Source of the DNA: Trujillonella endophytica
Lineage (GTDB): Bacteria > Actinomycetota > Actinomycetes > Mycobacteriales > Geodermatophilaceae
NCBI RefSeq assembly: GCF_019799905.1
Contig: NZ_JABGCI010000004.1
Span: forward strand, 124,001-188,000
Reading direction: 5' to 3'
Length of the DNA: 64,000 nt
Within the stretch, counting starts at the first letter, position 1; the number at the start of each line of letters is the position of its first letter. A program made the translations under genes and the position numbers. The notes beneath the pieces are model-generated. The model had not been told where the DNA came from. It saw nothing but the letters and a program-made list of their open reading frames with translations, and did not search any database. Shown here piece by piece: positions 20,388 to 29,411 of this stretch.

Positions 20388-21374
20388 TCAGCGCCGCTCC
20401 GTCCCGGCCGGTCCCGGCGTGCTCTCCCGGACGGGGTCCGGCGGCACGTCGGGCCAGATCCGGCCCAGCACGTGCCAGTCCTCCGGCTGCCGGGCGATGG
20501 TGGCCGCGAAGGCGTCGGCGAGGCCCTGGGTGGCCGCGGTGACCCGGTCCCGGAGCCGGCCCGGACCCGCGACGGGCACCTCGGGGCACCACGTCAGCCG
20601 CCACCCGCGCTCGGTGAACGCGCACGTCATCGGCAGCAGCGCCGCGCCCGTCTGGGCGGCGAGCAGCGCCGGTCCGCCGGGCATGGTCGTCGCGCGGCCG
20701 GCGAAGCTGACCGGGATGCCGTTGCCGGCGAGGTCCCGGTCGCACAGCAGCGCCACCGAGCCGCCGCCCTCGAGCCACTCGCGCAGCACCGTGGCGCTGG
20801 GCCGGGGGCCGCCGGTCAGCGGGACCACCCGCATGCCCAGCGACTCGCGGAGCTCGAGGAACCGGCGGTACAGCGACTCCGGCCGCAGTCGCTCGGCGAC
20901 GGTCAGGAACGGGGCGCCCAGCCGGTCGACGTACCAGAGGGACCCGGCGTCCCAGTTCCCGCTGTGCGGCAGTCCCGCGACCACCGGCCGGCCGGACGCC
21001 AGGACCCGGTCGAAGTGCTCGCCGCCGACCACCTCGATGCCGCGCAGGATGCGCTCCGGCGAGATGCGGGGCAGCCGGAACGTCTCCTGCCAGTAACGGC
21101 CGTAGGAGCGCATCGCCCGCACCGTGAGCTCGTCGAGCTCCGCCTCGTCGAGCGTCCCACCGGTGATCACCCGCAGGTTCGCCCGCAGCTGGCGCACTCC
21201 CCCGCCGTCGCGCCGGGCGGCCCACCGGAAGGCGGCGTCGAACCCACCGCGCGCCACCGGCTCCGGCAGTGCCTTCACGGCACCCCAGCCCGCGGCGTAC
21301 CCGAGGTCGGTGAGCCGGGCCGCGGCGCGGGCGCGCAGGCCCTCCGGCCGCGTCGGGGCCGGGGCGGCGGTCAC
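20388..21374 (-). CDS. patA: Phosphatidylinositol mannoside acyltransferase
   Basis: Lysophospholipid acyltransferase-like protein of the LpxL/HtrB superfamily, 328 residues, which in mycobacteria (PatA) transfers palmitate to the mannose of PIM1/PIM2. The HX4D-type motif is seen as LPHSGNWDAGS, and the substrate-side segment as CDRDLAGNGIPVSFAGR. GTG at 21374 overlaps the PI synthase stop by 4 nt. The position between pgsA and pimA supports a role in phosphoinositide lipids rather than lipid A. Confidence 0.9.
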   Translation of the reverse strand: MTAAPAPTRPEGLRARAAARLTDLGYAAGWGAVKALPEPVARGGFDAAFRWAARRDGGGVRQLRANLRVITGGTLDEAELDELTVRAMRSYGRYWQETFRLPRISPERILRGIEVVGGEHFDRVLASGRPVVAGLPHSGNWDAGSLWYVDRLGAPFLTVAERLRPESLYRRFLELRESLGMRVVPLTGGPRPSATVLREWLEGGGSVALLCDRDLAGNGIPVSFAGRATTMPGGPALLAAQTGAALLPMTCAFTERGWRLTWCPEVPVAGPGRLRDRVTAATQGLADAFAATIARQPEDWHVLGRIWPDVPPDPVRESTPGPAGTERR

Positions 21375-22003
21375 GGCGCCGCCGGGGTGCTGGGGAGCTG
21401 CTGCCCGCGGGCCTGCCGGTGCACCTCGACGCCCCGCTGGACGACGGTGACCAGGCTGCCCACCAGGAGCAGCCACAGCCCGACGTGGACCGCGTAGGGC
21501 AGGCCGAGGCCGTACAGCCCGGTACCGGTGAGGACGAGGATGAGCCGCTCGGTGCGCTCGACCACCCCGACGTCGCAGCGCAGCCCGACGCCCTCGGCGC
21601 GCGCCTTCACGTAGGAGGTCATCACCCCGAGGACCAGGCAGAGCATGGCGACCAGCGCGAGCAGGCGGTTGTCGCCCTCGCCGGTGAACCACCAGACGAG
21701 CGCGCCGAAGATCGCGGCGTCGACCAGCCGGTCGAGGCTGGAGTCCAGCACCGCGCCGAACAGCGACCCGCCGCCGCGGGCCCGGGCCAGGGCGCCGTCG
21801 AGCATGTCGAGCAGCACGAAGACGGTGACGGTGAAGGCGCCCCAGAACAGGTGCCCGGTCGCGATCAGCCCGACCGACCCGGCGACCGCGCCGACCGTGC
21901 CGGTGACGGTGACGGCGTCCGCCGTGACCCCGGCACGCAGCAGCGTGCCCGCCACCGGCGCCCAGAACCGCCCGACGGCCGCCCGGGCGTTGGCCCCGAG
22001 CAA
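21371..22003 (-). CDS. pgsA: Phosphatidylinositol (phosphate) synthase
   Basis: CDP-alcohol phosphatidyltransferase that joins CDP-diacylglycerol to inositol (phosphate) in the membrane; 210 residues with about six helices. The full signature DGx2ARx8Gx3Dx3D is intact: Asp69-Gly70, Ala73-Arg74, Gly83, Asp87 and Asp91. The start is a rare TTG at 22003 with GGGGAGG upstream, directly after the HIT gene. It begins the pgsA-acyltransferase-pimA run and supplies PI for PimA. Confidence 0.94.
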   Translation of the reverse strand: MLGANARAAVGRFWAPVAGTLLRAGVTADAVTVTGTVGAVAGSVGLIATGHLFWGAFTVTVFVLLDMLDGALARARGGGSLFGAVLDSSLDRLVDAAIFGALVWWFTGEGDNRLLALVAMLCLVLGVMTSYVKARAEGVGLRCDVGVVERTERLILVLTGTGLYGLGLPYAVHVGLWLLLVGSLVTVVQRGVEVHRQARGQQLPSTPAAP

Positions 22004-22004
22004 C

Positions 22005-22577
22005 TCAGCCCTCCCCGGCGTCGCCCGCGGGCCAGTGGGCTGCCAGCAGGGCCCGCGTCTCGCGCAGCACCTGGGGCAGCACCCGGGTGAGCCCGATGAC
22101 CGGCATGAAGTTGGTGTCGCCGCCCCACCGCGGCACGGCGTGCTGGTGCAGGTGGTCGGCGATGCCGGCGCCGGCGACCGACCCCTGGTTCATGCCGATG
22201 TTGAAGCCGTGGGCGCCGCTGACCGAGCGCACCACCCGCATCGCCGTCTGGGTGAACATGCCCAGCTCCGCGACCTCCTCGGCCGTCAGGTCGGTGTAGT
22301 CCGGGACGTGCCGGTACGGGACCACCATGAGGTGCCCGGCGTTGTACGGGTAGAGGTTGAGGACGGCGAACACCGTGCGGCCGCGGGCGACGACCAGCCC
22401 GTCGTCGTCGTCCATCTGCGGGATCAGGCAGAACGGGCAGTCGTGCTCGCCCGTCGGCTTGCCCTCCCCCCGGATGTAGGCCATCCGGTAGGGCGTCCAC
22501 AGGTGCTCGAAGACGGTCGCGGGACCGCCGTCGTCGCTGGACACCGAGATGGTGACGTTCTCGTCCGGGAGGGTCAT
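22005..22577 (-). CDS. HIT-family nucleotide phosphorylase/hydrolase
   Basis: A 190-residue histidine-triad protein. The active-site triad is [11 protein letters not shown] (His142, His144, His146); CPFC (residues 47-50) is a likely half of a zinc site. Such proteins act as Ap4A phosphorylases or nucleoside-phosphoramidate hydrolases; the exact substrate is unknown. ATG at 22577 overlaps the thrS stop by 4 nt, and the PI synthase follows after one base. The thrS-HIT-pgsA order matches mycobacteria (Rv2614c-Rv2612c). Confidence 0.93.
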   Translation of the reverse strand: MTLPDENVTISVSSDDGGPATVFEHLWTPYRMAYIRGEGKPTGEHDCPFCLIPQMDDDDGLVVARGRTVFAVLNLYPYNAGHLMVVPYRHVPDYTDLTAEEVAELGMFTQTAMRVVRSVSGAHGFNIGMNQGSVAGAGIADHLHQHAVPRWGGDTNFMPVIGLTRVLPQVLRETRALLAAHWPAGDAGEG

Positions 22578-24613
22578 CCGGCGACCTGCAGGGCCTCGGC
22601 GGTCGGGTCGGCGTTGGCCCGGGAGGCCACCCAGTCGGCGATGGCGGCGACGGCCTGCTCGACGGGGACGCCGTTGTGCTGGCTGCCGTCGCGGAAGCGG
22701 AAGGACACCGCGCCCGCCTCGGCGTCGGTGGCGCCGGCGATGAGGACGAACGGCACCTTCTGCTTGCTCGCGGTGCGGATCTTCTTCTGCATCCGGTCGT
22801 CGGAGTCGTCGACCTCGACCCGGATGCCCTTCGCGCGCAGCCGCAGGGCGACGTCGCCCAGGTAGCCCACCTGGTCGTCGGTGACCGGGATGCCGGTCAC
22901 CTGCACCGGCGCCAGCCAGGCCGGGAACGCACCGGCGTAGTGCTCGGTGAGCACGCCGAAGAACCGCTCGATCGACCCGAACTTCGCCGAGTGGATCATC
23001 ACCGGCTGCGCTCGGTCGCCGCCGGCGGTCGTGTACTCCAGGCCGAAGCGGGCGGGCTGGTTGAAGTCGTACTGGATGGTGGACATCTGCCAGGTCCGGC
23101 CGATGGCGTCGCGGGCCTGCACCGAGATCTTCGGGCCGTAGAACGCCGCGCCACCGGGGTCGGGGACGAGCTCCAGCCCGGTCTCGCGGGCGGCGTCCTC
23201 CAGCACGGAGGTCGCCAGGGCCCACTCGTCGTCGGACCCGATGAACTTGCCCTGCTTCTCCGGGTCGTCCCCGCGGGTGGACAGCTCCAGGTGGTAGTCG
23301 TCCAGGCCGAAGTCGCGCAGCAGCCCGAGCACGAAGGCCAGCAGGTGCCGGATCTCGCCGGGCGCCTGGTCGGGGGTCACGTAGCTGTGCGAGTCGTCCT
23401 GGGTCAGGCCGCGCACCCGGGTCAGGCCGTGGACGACGCCGGACTTCTCGTACCGGTAGACGGTGCCGAACTCGAAGAAGCGCAGCGGCAGCTCGCGGTA
23501 GGACCGCCCGCGCGACCGGAAGATCAGGTTGTGCATCGGGCAGTTCATCGCCTTGAGGCGGTACTCGCTGTTCTCCAGCTCCATGCCGGGGAACATCGTG
23601 TCCGCGTAGTACGGCAGGTGCCCCGAGGTCTCGAACAGCCCGCTCTTGGTGATGTGCGGGGTGCCGACGTAGTCGAAGCCCTCCTGGATGTGCCGCAGGC
23701 GGACGTAGTCCTCCATCTCCCGCTTGACCACGCCGCCCTTGGGGTGGAAGACGGCCAGACCGGAGCCGATCTCGTCCGGGAAGCTGAAGAGGTCCAGCTC
23801 GACGCCCAGCCGCCGGTGGTCGCGGCGCTCGGCCTCGGCCAGCTGCTCGAGGTACGCCTTGTGCGCGTCCTTGCTCTCCCACGCGGTGCCGTAGACGCGC
23901 TGCAGCTGCGGGTTCTTCTCGCTCCCCCGCCAGTACGCGGCGGCGCTGCGGGTCAGCGAGAACGCCGGGATGGTGCTGGTGCGCGGCACGTGCGGCCCGC
24001 GGCACAGGTCGGTCCACACCCGCTCGCCGGTACGGGCGTCGAGGTTGTCGTACATGGTCAGCTGGGCGCCGCCGACCTCGACGTCCGCTCCCTCGGCCGC
24101 CTCGCCGGCGCCGCCCTTGAGGCCGATGAGCTCCAGCTTGTAGGGCTCGTGCGCCAGCTCGGCCTCGGCGTCGGCGTCGGTGATCTCCCGCCGGGCGAAG
24201 TTCTGCCCGGCCCGGACGATCTCCTGCATGCGCTTCTCCAGCGCCTGCAGGTCCTCGGGGGTGAACGGCCGCTCGGGGTCGAAGTCGTAGTAGAAGCCGT
24301 TCTCCACCGGCGGGCCGATGCCCAGCCGGGTGCCGGGGAACAGGTCCTGCACGGCCTGGGCGAGCACGTGCGCGGTCGAGTGCCGGATCACGGCCCGGCC
24401 GTCGGCGCTCGACGCGGGGACCGGCTCGACCTCCGCGTCGGTCTCCGGGGCCCAGGCCAGGTCCTTGAGGTCGCCGCCGGCCAGGTCCCGGACGACGACG
24501 GCGCCGTCGGGGCCCTTCAGCGGGACCCCGGCCTCCTTGAGCGCCTGCTGGGCCGTCGTCCCGGCCGGCACCCGGATCGGGGCGACGGCGACGGGGGTGG
24601 GCGCGGCAGACAC
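22574..24613 (-). CDS. thrS: Threonyl-tRNA synthetase
   Basis: Class II synthetase for tRNA-Thr, 679 residues. Order: TGS domain (about 10-75), editing domain N2 with [12 protein letters not shown], catalytic core with the zinc Cys in MNCPMHNLI and motif 2 in [17 protein letters not shown], and C-terminal anticodon-binding domain ([14 protein letters not shown]). The GTG at 24613 has AGGAG about 7 nt upstream. It heads the thrS-HIT-pgsA-acyltransferase-pimA run. No T-box leader is visible in the 98 bp upstream. Confidence 0.97.
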   Translation of the reverse strand: MSAAPTPVAVAPIRVPAGTTAQQALKEAGVPLKGPDGAVVVRDLAGGDLKDLAWAPETDAEVEPVPASSADGRAVIRHSTAHVLAQAVQDLFPGTRLGIGPPVENGFYYDFDPERPFTPEDLQALEKRMQEIVRAGQNFARREITDADAEAELAHEPYKLELIGLKGGAGEAAEGADVEVGGAQLTMYDNLDARTGERVWTDLCRGPHVPRTSTIPAFSLTRSAAAYWRGSEKNPQLQRVYGTAWESKDAHKAYLEQLAEAERRDHRRLGVELDLFSFPDEIGSGLAVFHPKGGVVKREMEDYVRLRHIQEGFDYVGTPHITKSGLFETSGHLPYYADTMFPGMELENSEYRLKAMNCPMHNLIFRSRGRSYRELPLRFFEFGTVYRYEKSGVVHGLTRVRGLTQDDSHSYVTPDQAPGEIRHLLAFVLGLLRDFGLDDYHLELSTRGDDPEKQGKFIGSDDEWALATSVLEDAARETGLELVPDPGGAAFYGPKISVQARDAIGRTWQMSTIQYDFNQPARFGLEYTTAGGDRAQPVMIHSAKFGSIERFFGVLTEHYAGAFPAWLAPVQVTGIPVTDDQVGYLGDVALRLRAKGIRVEVDDSDDRMQKKIRTASKQKVPFVLIAGATDAEAGAVSFRFRDGSQHNGVPVEQAVAAIADWVASRANADPTAEALQVAG

Positions 24614-24640
24614 GGGGACTCCTACGGATCACGTTCGGGC

Positions 24641-24660
24641 CCCCGGCCGGGCGGCCGGGG
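24641..24660 (-). terminator. Hairpin terminator after the CapA gene
   Basis: An 8-bp GC stem (24641-24648 with 24653-24660) and a 4-base loop lie 50 nt past the stop of the CapA-like gene and upstream of thrS. No U-tract follows. Confidence 0.5.
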
Positions 24661-24711
24661 ACACCAGCAGGGTATCCACCGGCGCGGCCGCCCCCGGGTG
24701 CGTGTCGCCGG

Positions 24712-25830
24712 TCAGCCGGGAACGATGCGCAGGCCGTCGGCGACGGCGCCCCGCGCGTCCAGCACCCCGGCCACCCGGGCGGACGTGTCCGGATCGGCGG
24801 GGACCAGGCGGACCGCGTCGGCGCCGAGCTCGATCGCCACCGGCACGGCCTCGGCCAGCGTGACGGCGAACCGCCCGTCGGCTCCGCGGGTGAAGGTGAA
24901 CCGGGCGATGACCGAGTCCTCGGTGGCGTGGCCCCGGGTGGAGTGCTCGGCGAGGGCGTTGCCCAGGCCGTAGGCCACCCACTCCCCGCCGATCCGGGCC
25001 ATCGGCTGCACCACGTGCGCGTGGTGGCCGAGCACGAGGTCGACGTCCGGCGAGGCGAGCAGCGCCGCCACCGCCTCCTCCTGCGCCGCCGTCGGCTCGG
25101 GGTCGTACTCGGCGCAGCAGTGCAGGCTGGCGACGACGACCTCCGCCCCCGCCGCCCGCGCCCTGGCCGCCGCGTCGAGCATCGGGGTGACGTCCGGGAC
25201 GTCGACCACGTCGACCGACCACTCCCGCCCCCCGGGCAGCGGCACCCCGTTCAGCGAGAAGGTGCCGGCCACGTGCCCCACGGTCACGCCCCCCACCTCG
25301 AGCAGGGTCGGCGTGGTGCTCTCCGCGGCGCTGCGGTAGGTGCCCGTGTGCGCGATACCGGCGGCGTCGAGCGCGTCGAGGGTGCGGACCAGCCCGTCGG
25401 TGCCGGCGTCCAGCGAGTGGTTCGACGCGGTCGAGCACAGGTCGTATCCGGCGCCGGCGAGCGCGTCGAGGATCTCGGGCTGGACGGCGAAGCTCGGGTA
25501 CCCCGAGTAGGGGCCGCCGGGCGGGGCGACCGGCGTCTCCAGGTGGCAGACGGCCAGGTCGGCGGCGGAGAGGACGGGCGCGACGGGGGCGAACACCGGC
25601 GCGAAGTCGTGGCCGCCGCCGGGCAGCTCCGCGCCAGTGGTCAGCGCCCGGCCCTGGTGCACCAGCACGTCGCCGGTGGCCACCAGGGTGAACTCCTCCG
25701 GCGGAGGCGGCGGTGCGGAAGCCGGTGAGCTGCTCGCGTCCTGCACGGGCGGGGCCGCGTCGTCCGACGACCCGCACCCGGCCAGCACGACCAGCGACGC
25801 GAGGGCGGCGGCGCGACACCGGGGCAGCAC
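24712..25830 (-). CDS. CapA-like metallophosphatase lipoprotein
   Basis: A 372-residue exported protein of the CapA/PgsA capsule-synthesis family (calcineurin-like phosphoesterase fold). A lipobox LAGC near residue 19 predicts a lipid-anchored protein. Motifs: FTLVATGDVLVHQG (first metal ligands), STASNHSLDAG, VASLHCCAEYD, and LVLGHHAHVVQ (second histidine cluster). CapA proteins are tied to poly-gamma-glutamate, but no capB/capC partner is nearby, so the role here is unknown. GTG at 25830, 9 nt after the MOSC gene. Confidence 0.85.
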   Translation of the reverse strand: MLPRCRAAALASLVVLAGCGSSDDAAPPVQDASSSPASAPPPPPEEFTLVATGDVLVHQGRALTTGAELPGGGHDFAPVFAPVAPVLSAADLAVCHLETPVAPPGGPYSGYPSFAVQPEILDALAGAGYDLCSTASNHSLDAGTDGLVRTLDALDAAGIAHTGTYRSAAESTTPTLLEVGGVTVGHVAGTFSLNGVPLPGGREWSVDVVDVPDVTPMLDAAARARAAGAEVVVASLHCCAEYDPEPTAAQEEAVAALLASPDVDLVLGHHAHVVQPMARIGGEWVAYGLGNALAEHSTRGHATEDSVIARFTFTRGADGRFAVTLAEAVPVAIELGADAVRLVPADPDTSARVAGVLDARGAVADGLRIVPG

Positions 25831-25839
25831 GCCGTGACG

Positions 25840-26424
25840 CTAGTCCCGGGCCGGCTGCGGGCCGGGCGGCGCGCCGTCCAGCACGACCGGGTCCCCCACC
25901 GCGACCGCGCCCGGCTCCAGCACCTCGGCGTAGACCCCCAGGCAGTGCTTCGGCAGGCGGGTCACGCGCAGCAGCGCCTCCCCCACCCGCAGCCGGCGAC
26001 CCACCCAGGCCCGTTCGTCGCCGGCGCCGGCCAGCGCGAGGAGCAGGTTGGCCCGCGGGTCGTCGGCCGAGCAGCCGTCGGGCACCTCCCCGGCCGCGGC
26101 GCGGTCGACCGCCTGGCGGCTCACCAGGTGGACGGCTGCCGCGTCGACCTGAGGCTCGCCGGCCGAGGCCAGCCGCACCGGCCGCCCCAGCACCGCGGTG
26201 AGCGTCGCCGTGTCGGCCTCGGCGTCCCCGGTGCCGACCACCTCGCGCATCGCGGGGGTGGTCTTGACCGTCACCCGCTCGCCGGTCGTCGCGTCGACGA
26301 CCGCGTACGCCCGGTCGCCACGCAGACCCTCGACCTCCACCTGAGCTCTCGGCACCGTCCGGCCGCCGAGGGACTTCACCGGGTACACCGCGACCTGCTC
26401 GACCGTGCCCACCACCGTGCCCAC
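25840..26424 (-). CDS. MOSC domain protein
   Basis: 194-residue protein with an N-terminal MOSC beta-barrel segment (VAVYPVKSLGG) and the MOSC core (PRANLLLALAG, and RLPKHCLGVYAEVLEPG with the conserved cysteine). MOSC domains are sulfur-carrier modules in molybdenum-cofactor and N-hydroxylated-compound metabolism. I chose GTG at 26424 because it gives the usual start just before VYPVKSL and avoids overlap with the HNH gene. An in-frame GTG at 26460 would add 12 residues and overlap it by 26 nt. Neither has a good ribosome-binding site. Confidence 0.82.
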   Translation of the reverse strand: MGTVVGTVEQVAVYPVKSLGGRTVPRAQVEVEGLRGDRAYAVVDATTGERVTVKTTPAMREVVGTGDAEADTATLTAVLGRPVRLASAGEPQVDAAAVHLVSRQAVDRAAAGEVPDGCSADDPRANLLLALAGAGDERAWVGRRLRVGEALLRVTRLPKHCLGVYAEVLEPGAVAVGDPVVLDGAPPGPQPARD

Positions 26425-26434
26425 GGTCGGCACG

Positions 26435-26824
26435 CTACGCACCGGCCGCGCGGGGGTCACGCCGGCGCAGGCGGCGCAGCTGGGCGTCGAGGTAGGGCCG
26501 GGCCCGGCGCTGGCCGCCCCGTTCGGCGATGGCGACGGCCAGTCCGGTGAGCGCCCGCTCGAGGCGGGCCTCGTCGGGGGACCAGCCGCGCCGGCGGCAC
26601 TCCTCGAGCCACTCCACCGGGGCGACGTGCCCGCGGCCGGCGTTGCACCGGCGGCAGGCGGCGACCTCGTTCTCCGGCCAGGAGGGGCCGCCCTTGACCC
26701 GGGGCACCACGTGCTCGGTGGTCGGGGCCACCAGCCCGCCGAGCGCGCGGCCGCACCAGATGCAGGTGGCGCCGTCCCGCTCCAGCGCCGCGCTCAGCCG
26801 GGCGGCGCGATCGGGCTGGGGCAC
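26435..26824 (-). CDS. HNH endonuclease
   Basis: A 129-residue protein with a classical HNH/zinc site: CIWCGR, then TEHVVPRVKGGPSWPENEVA, then ACRRCNAGRG. Members nick or cut DNA; the target of chromosomal stand-alone copies is usually unknown. The C-terminal half is a basic helical region. The start is uncertain: GTG at 26824 is the best choice because GC-rich third positions in this frame fade upstream, but the G-rich purine run lies too close to serve well as a ribosome-binding site. It overlaps the end of the broken gene upstream by 31 nt. Confidence 0.75.
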   Translation of the reverse strand: MPQPDRAARLSAALERDGATCIWCGRALGGLVAPTTEHVVPRVKGGPSWPENEVAACRRCNAGRGHVAPVEWLEECRRRGWSPDEARLERALTGLAVAIAERGGQRRARPYLDAQLRRLRRRDPRAAGA

Positions 26825-27272
26825 TCCCCCATGGTCCGCCCGGACGCGCGGACGTGCAGGAGCCGCGGGTCGGTCCCGTCGGCGCCGGCCCGCGACCCGG
26901 CGGCGGGGCGGTGCGAGCACGCCCCGCCGGGCGTTGGCCGCCCGCCGCTGGAGGGCACGGCGGAAGACTCGCGGCCGGGGCTGCTGCCCGGCGGGTACGC
27001 GCACCAGCCGAACTCCGCCTCCGGCGGCTCCGGGACGCCGGCGTCGGCACGGAGCAGGGCGAGCAGCCGGTCGAGCACCCGGCCGAGCAGCTCGTCGCCG
27101 GCAGGACGCCCTCGCCGAGGTCCCGGAGGACCTGCTCCCACGCGTCGGACACCGCCTCGACGACCAGGTCGTAGGGGGCGTGTGCCCCCTCGCGGTCGGC
27201 TCCGTCGGAGCCGGGACGGCGGGCGACGAGGCGGTGGGAGACGAGGCGGTGGGAGACGGGCACGACCGGCAC
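26794..27272 (-). pseudogene. Frameshifted unknown gene (one base missing)
   Basis: Two minus-strand frames join into one plausible protein. From about 27272 to 27100 the first frame reads PYDLVVEAVSDAWEQVLRDL; from about 27101 to 26794 another reads GDELLGRVLDRLLALLRADA and FGWCAYPPG, ending at a TGA. Counted by hand, only about 2 of the last 67 codons of the second frame end in A or T, while the neighbouring HNH frame over the same DNA has about 12. The span is 479 nt; one extra base at 27100-27101 would give 160 codons. I do not recognise the family. A true mutation or an assembly error is possible. A 15-bp tandem repeat (27228-27257, VSHRL twice) lies in the N-terminal part. Confidence 0.55.
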
Positions 27273-27405
27273 GCCGACCGGGCGCCGGCAGGCGCACCCG
27301 GCACCGGACGGCCACCGATGAGTACCGGCGGCGACCCCCGTCTCTCCTCCGACAGACTCAGCGGCGACGGCCACCCAGGCGGCCGCAGGACACGGAGGAA
27401 CAGAC

Positions 27406-27960
27406 ATGGGCGCGATCAGGGTGCACGAGTTCACGACCGTCGACGGCGTCGTCGACGCACCGATGTGGACCATGGACTACGGCTTCCCCGACGACCTGGC
27501 GAACTCGATCGGCGCGCTCACCGCGCCCGCCAGCGGGATCCTGCTCGGCCGGACGACGTTCGAGATGTTCGCGCCGGCGTGGTCGACGCGGACCGCCGAG
27601 GAGGACCCCGGGGCGCCGTTCTTCAACGACACGACCAAGCACGTCGTCAGCAGGACGCTGAGCGACGCCGAGTCCGTGTGGCGGAACTCGACCGTGGTCG
27701 GCGGCTACGACGCCGAGGGGATCCGCGCGCTCAAGGCCGACGGCGACCTGTACGTCAGCGGCAGCGCCACGCTCGTGCGGGCGCTGGTCGCCGACGGGCT
27801 GGTGGACGAGCTGCACCTCTACGTCTATCCGGTGGCCGTGGGCAGCGGCATCCGCCTGTTCCCCGAGGGCACCGCCAGGACGCCGCTGTCCCTGATGGGC
27901 GCCGAGGCACTGTCCAACGGCGTGGTGCACCTGACGTACGGACCGGCCGCCGCCGGCTGA
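27406..27960 (+). CDS. RibD-C/DHFR-like reductase, paralogue 1
   Basis: 184-residue protein of the dihydrofolate-reductase-like / RibD C-terminal fold. Motifs: VHEFTTVDGVVDAPMW at the start, ASGILLGRTTFEMFAPAW for nucleotide binding, VSGSATLVRALVADGLVDELHLYVYPV, and the C-terminal LTYGP. These stand-alone proteins are often annotated as DHFR but lack proof of that activity. ATG at 27406 has GGAGGAAC upstream. It is monocistronic, followed by a perfect hairpin at 27997-28023, then a paralogue. Confidence 0.85.
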   Translation: MGAIRVHEFTTVDGVVDAPMWTMDYGFPDDLANSIGALTAPASGILLGRTTFEMFAPAWSTRTAEEDPGAPFFNDTTKHVVSRTLSDAESVWRNSTVVGGYDAEGIRALKADGDLYVSGSATLVRALVADGLVDELHLYVYPVAVGSGIRLFPEGTARTPLSLMGAEALSNGVVHLTYGPAAAG

Positions 27961-27996
27961 CGCCGGGAGACGCCGGGAGACGACGAGAGACGACGA
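27961..27996. repeat. Short 10-bp tandem repeat in a 3' UTR
   Basis: CGCCGGGAGA occurs twice, followed by the related CGACGAGAGA and a partial copy, directly after the stop codon of the first RibD-C-like gene and before its terminator. Confidence 0.7.
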
Positions 27997-28023
27997 GGGC
28001 CCCGGGTCGGCGACCCGGGGCCC
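27997..28023 (+). terminator. Hairpin terminator of RibD-C paralogue 1
   Basis: A perfect 12-bp stem (27997-28008 with 28012-28023) and a 3-base loop lie 37 nt past the stop. The stem core resembles that of the terminator at 28743. There is no U-tract. Confidence 0.75.
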
Positions 28024-28131
28024 ACGCACCGCCGTACGTGCGACCGGCCGAGCGATGACTTCCGGGACGTGTGCAGGTCACACCCGCCAGGAGCGCCGAG
28101 CGACGGGCGCCCTCGTACCCGGAGGAGACGC

Positions 28132-28692
28132 ATGGCCCAGCTCATCTACTCGATGATCACCTCGCTCGACGGCTACACCCAGGCGGCCGACGGCGACCTC
28201 GGCCGCGGGCCCGCCGACGACGAGGAGGTGCACACCTTCATCGGCGACCGCTTCCGCCACGTGGGCACGTTCCTCTACGGCCGGCGCATGTACGAGACGA
28301 TGGTCTTCTGGGAGACGGCGCACACCCTGCCCGACGCACCGCCGCACATCGTGCAGTACGCGCGGGACTGGCAGGCCGCCGAGAAGGTCGTCCACTCCAC
28401 GACGCTGGAGTCGGTGTCGAGCGCGAGGACCCGGATCGAGCGGACCTTCGACCCGGACGCGGTGCGCGCGCTCAAGGCCCAGGCCGACCACGACCTGTCC
28501 ATCAGCGGCCCGGACCTCGCGGCCCAGGCGATCGCGGCCGGCCTGGTGGACCAGTACCACCTCTTCACGACGACGACCGTGGTCGGCGGCGGCACGCGGT
28601 TCTTCCCCGACGGCGTCCGCCTCGACCTCGAGCTCGTCGAGGAGCGTGCCTTCGACAGCGGACTGGTCTACGCGCACTACCGGACCCGCTGA
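28132..28692 (+). CDS. RibD-C/DHFR-like reductase, paralogue 2
   Basis: 186-residue member of the same fold as the preceding gene: LIYSMITSLDGYTQAADG, FLYGRRMYETMVFWE for nucleotide binding, ISGPDLAAQAIAAGLVDQYH, and GGGTRFFPDG. Sequence divergence from paralogue 1 is large, so the duplication, if local, is old. ATG at 28132 with GGAGGAG about 6 nt upstream. The substrate is unknown; the usual annotation of dihydrofolate reductase should be taken as fold only. Confidence 0.86.
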   Translation: MAQLIYSMITSLDGYTQAADGDLGRGPADDEEVHTFIGDRFRHVGTFLYGRRMYETMVFWETAHTLPDAPPHIVQYARDWQAAEKVVHSTTLESVSSARTRIERTFDPDAVRALKAQADHDLSISGPDLAAQAIAAGLVDQYHLFTTTTVVGGGTRFFPDGVRLDLELVEERAFDSGLVYAHYRTR

Positions 28693-28742
28693 GCCGCCCC
28701 GGTCGCGTACCCGCCGAGCGTCGGCGGCCCGGACGCGACGAA

Positions 28743-28767
28743 GGCCCCAGGTCGGTGACCTGGGGCC
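28743..28767. terminator. Bidirectional hairpin terminator
   Basis: A perfect 11-bp stem (28743-28753 with 28757-28767) with a GGT loop sits between the 3' end of the second RibD-C-like gene (plus strand) and the 3' end of tRNA-Val (minus strand), so it can serve both. Confidence 0.75.
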
Positions 28768-28777
28768 CTCGTGCCGG

Positions 28778-28849
28778 TGGGCGATACTGGGTTCGAACCA
28801 GTGACCTCTTCGGTGTGAACGAAGCGCTCTACCACTGAGCCAATCGCCC
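28778..28849 (-). tRNA. tRNA-Val (CAC)
   Basis: 72-nt cloverleaf on the minus strand. Acceptor GGGCGAT pairs with ATCGCCC; the anticodon stem CTTCG/CGAAG encloses the loop TTCACAC, giving anticodon CAC; the T-loop is TTCGAAC. No CCA is encoded. It is nearly the same sequence as the tRNA-Val(GAC) on the opposite strand at 31788-31859. Confidence 0.97.
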
Positions 28850-28875
28850 GGTGCGCGTCCGATTGTGCCAGACGG

Positions 28876-29385
28876 TCACCGCCAGAGCGGCACCCACCCC
28901 GGCACCCAGTCGGGGACGCCCATGACGTGCAGCGTCACCGCCAGGACGCCGTAGACGAAGGCCGCGGTGGCCAGCGCGATGAGTCCGCGGACCCAGATCG
29001 GCTGGCGCCCGATCCACTCCGTCCACGTCGTGACGTGCTTCTTCGTGAACTCGAGCAGCCGCTCGGCCCAGAAGAACTCGCTGGCGAGCACGAAGAGCCC
29101 CGCGATGACGGTCAGCCAGCCGGGTCCGGGCAGCGGGATGGTGACCAGCCCGACGGCGACGATCAGGCTCCCGACCACCCCGACGCCCACGCGATAGGCG
29201 TGGTCGACGCTGCGACGGGCACCGATCCGGCGCCGCCAGGCCGACTCCGCGACGCGTTCGCGCAGGGAGTGGACGCCGTCCTCGGCGAAGTGCGCCCGCC
29301 GCTCCTCGCTCGTCGGCCGCGCGGGGCGGCCGTGGGGTCCTGCGCTGCGCGGCACAGGGACCGCAGCATGCTGCGTCGCCGCCAC
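28876..29385 (-). CDS. PGPGW-motif membrane protein (TIGR02611-like)
   Basis: About 169-residue integral membrane protein. The hallmark VTIPLPGPGWLTVIAGLFVLASEF is present (PGPGW motif at the end of TM1-TM2), then a basic/Trp loop (KKHVTTWTEWIG) and a last pair of helices ending in VPDWVPGWVPLWR. Function unknown; TIGR02611-type proteins are common in actinobacteria. The start is uncertain: GTG at 29385 places it 26 nt after the anti-sigma stop, and a GTG at 29355 is the alternative. Neither has a strong ribosome-binding site. Confidence 0.75.
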   Translation of the reverse strand: MAATQHAAVPVPRSAGPHGRPARPTSEERRAHFAEDGVHSLRERVAESAWRRRIGARRSVDHAYRVGVGVVGSLIVAVGLVTIPLPGPGWLTVIAGLFVLASEFFWAERLLEFTKKHVTTWTEWIGRQPIWVRGLIALATAAFVYGVLAVTLHVMGVPDWVPGWVPLWR

Positions 29386-29411
29386 GGTCTCTTGCTCGCT
29401 CAGCTCGCCAC

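Noticed and set aside
24614..24711. A T-box leader for thrS
   Set aside because: The gap is too short and lacks the T-box consensus; its hairpin fits a terminator for the preceding gene.
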